A DNA stretch of 64,000 nucleotides from Nonomuraea polychroma (lineage in GTDB: Bacteria; Actinomycetota; Actinomycetes; Streptosporangiales; Streptosporangiaceae): assembly GCF_004011505.1 (NCBI RefSeq), contig NZ_SAUN01000001.1, positions 8,335,501 to 8,399,500 of the forward strand, written 5' to 3'. A model generated the notes under the pieces. It was not told the origin of the DNA, did no database searches, and saw only the letters and a list, made by a program, of their open reading frames with translations. Made by a program: the position numbers and the translations under genes. Below, piece after piece: positions 61,787-64,000 of this stretch. How positions within the stretch are numbered: the first letter of the stretch is position 1; every line of letters starts with the position of its first letter.

Positions 61787-64000
61787 TTAACGTTGCGCGT
61801 GCCCGGCGGGTTCAGTGGGTGGCAGGGGCTGTTCGGCCCAGATGCATTTGCCGTCGGCGGTGAAGCGGGTCCCCCATCGCTGGGAGACGGCGGCGACGAG
61901 TTGCAGCCCGCGACCGCCTTCGTCCATCGCGGCGGCGCGGCGGATCCTGGGCGTGGTCTGGCTGCCGTCGGAGACTTCGCTCACGAGGGTGCGGCTGCGG
62001 AGCAGGCGGAGCCGGATCGGGCCCTTGGCGTGGCGGATGACGTTGGCGACCAGCTCGCTGGCGATCAGTTCGGTGGTCGGCACCAGGTCGTCCAGGTGCC
62101 AGTCGGCGAGCTGCTCCCGTACGTGATCGCGGGCCTGGCCGGCCGCGATCGGGTCCTCGGGCAAGAACCAGGAGGCGACGTCCTCGGCTGCCAGCCGTTG
62201 GGTGCGGGCGATGAGCAGGGCGGCGCCGTCGCTGGCCGGTTGGCGTACGGGCCGCATGCCGTGGGCGACGTCGTCGCACAGCCGATCCAGATCGCTCCGG
62301 GATCGAGAGGGAGCACCGGCCAGGAGCCCCGTGAGCCGGGCCATGCCGTCGTCCATGCCCCGGGTCCCGGACTCGATCAGATCGTCGGTGTAGAGCACGA
62401 AGAGCGCGCCGTCGGGCAGGCGAAGCTCCACCGTGCTGAAGGGCGGCTCCGCGGTGCCGAGCCGCAGGTCGGGCGAGGTGTCCAGGACCTGGACGGTGCC
62501 GTCGGGGTGGACGACGGCGGGCGGTGGATGCCCGGCGTTGACCAGGGCGCAGTCGCCGCTGGTGGGGTCGTACACGGCGTACAGGCAGGTGACGTTGATG
62601 TGGTCGCCCAGCTCTTTGGCCAGGTCGTTGAGGTGGACGAGGAGATCGTCGGGGGGCAGCTCAAGGCCCGCGAGAGTGCGCGCGGCCGTACGCAGCCGTC
62701 CTATGGTGGCCGTCTGCGGCACGCCGTGCCCTTTGACGTCGCCGATGACGAGAGCCACCCGCTCCGCGGACAGCGAGATGACGTCGTACCAGGCTCCGCC
62801 GATCTCCGGGGCGCCGGCCGCCAGGTAGCGGACCGCGGCGGTGACGCCGGGCAGCGACGGCAGGTCGTGCGGGACGAGGAGACGCTGCAGTTCCTCGGCG
62901 CGCGCATGCTCCGCGTCGTACATGCGGGCCCGTGCCAGGGCCTGGGCGATCAGCCCGCTCAGCGCGGTGAGCAGCGTGCGTTCCTCGCCGGTGAACGGGT
63001 GCGGACGCTCGAAGGAGATCACGCAGCAGCCGCCGGGGTGCCCGGGAACCACGAGCGGGAGCAGCGCCCAGGCGTTCATGCCCGCGTCGGCCTCGAGGAG
63101 GTCGGTGTCCAGACACTGGTCACGACTTTCGATGAAGGCCGGCACACCGGTTTGGAGCACGTCGGTGAGGACGGAACGGTCGGCGAGCGCGTGCTGCTCG
63201 ATCCGGCGGAGAAAGCCGGGAGGATGGCCGACGGCTCCGACGATGTGCAGGTGATCGTGCTCGACCGTGACGATCAGCAGTCCGGTGGCGGCGAAGGGCG
63301 GCAGGACCCGCTCGGTGATCACCCGCATCACGTCTCGCGCGCTCACTGCCTCGCCGAACGTACGGGTCAGCTCCTGAGTCCAGGCGGCCCGCTCGGCGGT
63401 GGCGCGCTCGGCGGCCGCGCGTTCCGCGTCGCGGAGGCGTTCCTCGGTGACGTCGGCGAAGTAGAACGTCAGGCCGTCCGGCACCGGCACCAGCCGTACG
63501 TGGTACCACCGCTGATCGGTCGGCCACTGCAGGTCGAAGCCGGCGGGCGTGCGGTCGGCGGCGGCTCTGAGGCATCGGGCCCGGAAGTCGGGCACTTCGC
63601 CCGCGACCAGGTCCCACAACTCCTGGCCGTGCAGGTCGGTGCCGCCCAGGAGGCGTTCGCCGTCGAGGTTGGCGAAGATGATCCGCCATTTGCTGTCCAC
63701 CATGACGAAGGCGTCGCGCATGTACTGCAGCGCGCGGGCGGCCGATTCTCTGGCGACGCGGCCCTCCGTCGTGTCCCAGATCGTGCCGACCATGCGTACC
63801 GGCTCGCCGTCGTCGTCCAGGATCACGCGGCCGCGCGCGTGCATCCAGCCGAAGGTGCCGTCCGGTCGGCAGGCGCGGTAGCCCATCTCGTACAGGCTCT
63901 TGGCGCGAACGGCCTCCTCGACCGCGGCCATCACCGTGGGCAGGTCCTCCGGGTGCACGATGTTCGCCCACGAGTCGATGGTGTGCGGGGTGGCGGCGGG
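61787..64000 (-). CDS. PAS-GAF-PP2C (SpoIIE) phosphatase with C-terminal HATPase domain, 5' end outside window
   Basis: The frame is open to the right edge (upstream reads HTIDSWANIVHPEDL), so the N-terminus is missing. Visible are the end of a PAS domain with its RACRPDGTFGWMHARGR strand, a second PAS-like domain, a GAF domain (about 215-370 of the visible part) and a SpoIIE/PP2C domain. The last has AWYDVISLSAERVALVIGD and KGHG metal-binding Asp residues. A RsbW-like HATPase domain (TTELIASELVANVIRHAKG, DEGGRGLQLVAAVS) follows. It is an RsbU/OsaC-type regulator acting on anti-sigma factor antagonists in response to sensed signals. Confidence 0.93.
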   Translation of the reverse strand, partial: PAATPHTIDSWANIVHPEDLPTVMAAVEEAVRAKSLYEMGYRACRPDGTFGWMHARGRVILDDDGEPVRMVGTIWDTTEGRVARESAARALQYMRDAFVMVDSKWRIIFANLDGERLLGGTDLHGQELWDLVAGEVPDFRARCLRAAADRTPAGFDLQWPTDQRWYHVRLVPVPDGLTFYFADVTEERLRDAERAAAERATAERAAWTQELTRTFGEAVSARDVMRVITERVLPPFAATGLLIVTVEHDHLHIVGAVGHPPGFLRRIEQHALADRSVLTDVLQTGVPAFIESRDQCLDTDLLEADAGMNAWALLPLVVPGHPGGCCVISFERPHPFTGEERTLLTALSGLIAQALARARMYDAEHARAEELQRLLVPHDLPSLPGVTAAVRYLAAGAPEIGGAWYDVISLSAERVALVIGDVKGHGVPQTATIGRLRTAARTLAGLELPPDDLLVHLNDLAKELGDHINVTCLYAVYDPTSGDCALVNAGHPPPAVVHPDGTVQVLDTSPDLRLGTAEPPFSTVELRLPDGALFVLYTDDLIESGTRGMDDGMARLTGLLAGAPSRSRSDLDRLCDDVAHGMRPVRQPASDGAALLIARTQRLAAEDVASWFLPEDPIAAGQARDHVREQLADWHLDDLVPTTELIASELVANVIRHAKGPIRLRLLRSRTLVSEVSDGSQTTPRIRRAAAMDEGGRGLQLVAAVSQRWGTRFTADGKCIWAEQPLPPTEPAGHAQR

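Overview
The window is high-GC DNA (roughly 70% G+C by eye) with many GTG and TTG starts, purine-rich ribosome binding sites, Tat-type and lipoprotein signals, ECF sigma factors, an AfsR-like SARP regulator, F420-type flavoproteins and an actinobacterial RpoB. It is an actinomycete chromosome, most likely Streptosporangiaceae (a Nonomuraea-like organism). The genus guess rests mainly on the presence of an apparently extra, stand-alone rpoB of rifamycin-resistant type. I see no rRNA, tRNA, CRISPR, transposase, phage or large biosynthetic assembly line. The region looks like accessory chromosome: many small transcription units, several decayed genes and many regulators.

Layout. 1-3.6 kb: end of a YihY/BrkB membrane protein, a UBP-type zinc finger protein overlapping the lead-in of a fatty acid desaturase, a truncated STAS gene and a DUF899 protein. 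3.7-8.5 kb: a minus-strand electron-transfer pair (cytochrome b homologue translationally coupled to an FAD oxidoreductase), a DUF6069 membrane protein and an MFS transporter. 8.6-18.6 kb: signalling block with a receiver-only protein, a NarL-type regulator divergent from a CHASE3 histidine kinase, a PrsW protease, a 1,092-residue AfsR-like SARP, a DrrAB-type ABC exporter preceded by four GTGAAACC-type repeats, and CorA. 18.7-21.7 kb: hydrolase pseudogene, then a DGPF protein/ECF42 sigma/DUF899 unit with an ECF42-type promoter. 21.8-28.4 kb: MFS exporter, orphan rpoB with its own promoters, TIGR04222 protein. 28.6-32.9 kb: LtrA, then an ECF41 sigma divergent from its expected target, an NmrA-like oxidoreductase plus cupin. 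33-41 kb: hydrolase, HAD phosphatase, a miniature cytochrome b, HxlR regulator divergent from an imine-reductase-like enzyme, MFS exporter with a third ECF sigma, a secreted small protein and a P450. 41.4-49.4 kb: membrane pseudokinase downstream of a PL8 lyase, MFS, GNAT, a fourth SnoaL-tailed ECF sigma. 49.5-64 kb: phytanoyl-CoA dioxygenase-like enzyme with an rpsO fragment behind it, small hypothetical proteins, YceI, a secreted five-repeat protein, a tartrate dehydrogenase pseudogene, a Lys/Thr/Ser repeat protein, a 41-residue hydrophobic peptide gene, a DUF6055/discoidin secreted protein, a BtrH-type protein, a lipoprotein and a PAS/GAF/SpoIIE phosphatase running off the right edge.

How the parts may work together. 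Four ECF sigma factors, a SARP and a second RNA polymerase beta subunit lie within about 36 kb. RpoB keeps its core motifs but carries a Tyr at the residue equivalent to E. coli S574 (rifampicin cluster II) and nearby changes, while the cluster I residues H526, D516 and S531 (E. coli numbering) are unchanged. Two ECF modules have promoter elements matching those reported for their groups. Two separate cytochrome b homologues each keep only one of the two pairs of haem-ligating histidines, which suggests a single-haem membrane electron carrier, in one case coupled to an NDH-2-like flavoprotein.
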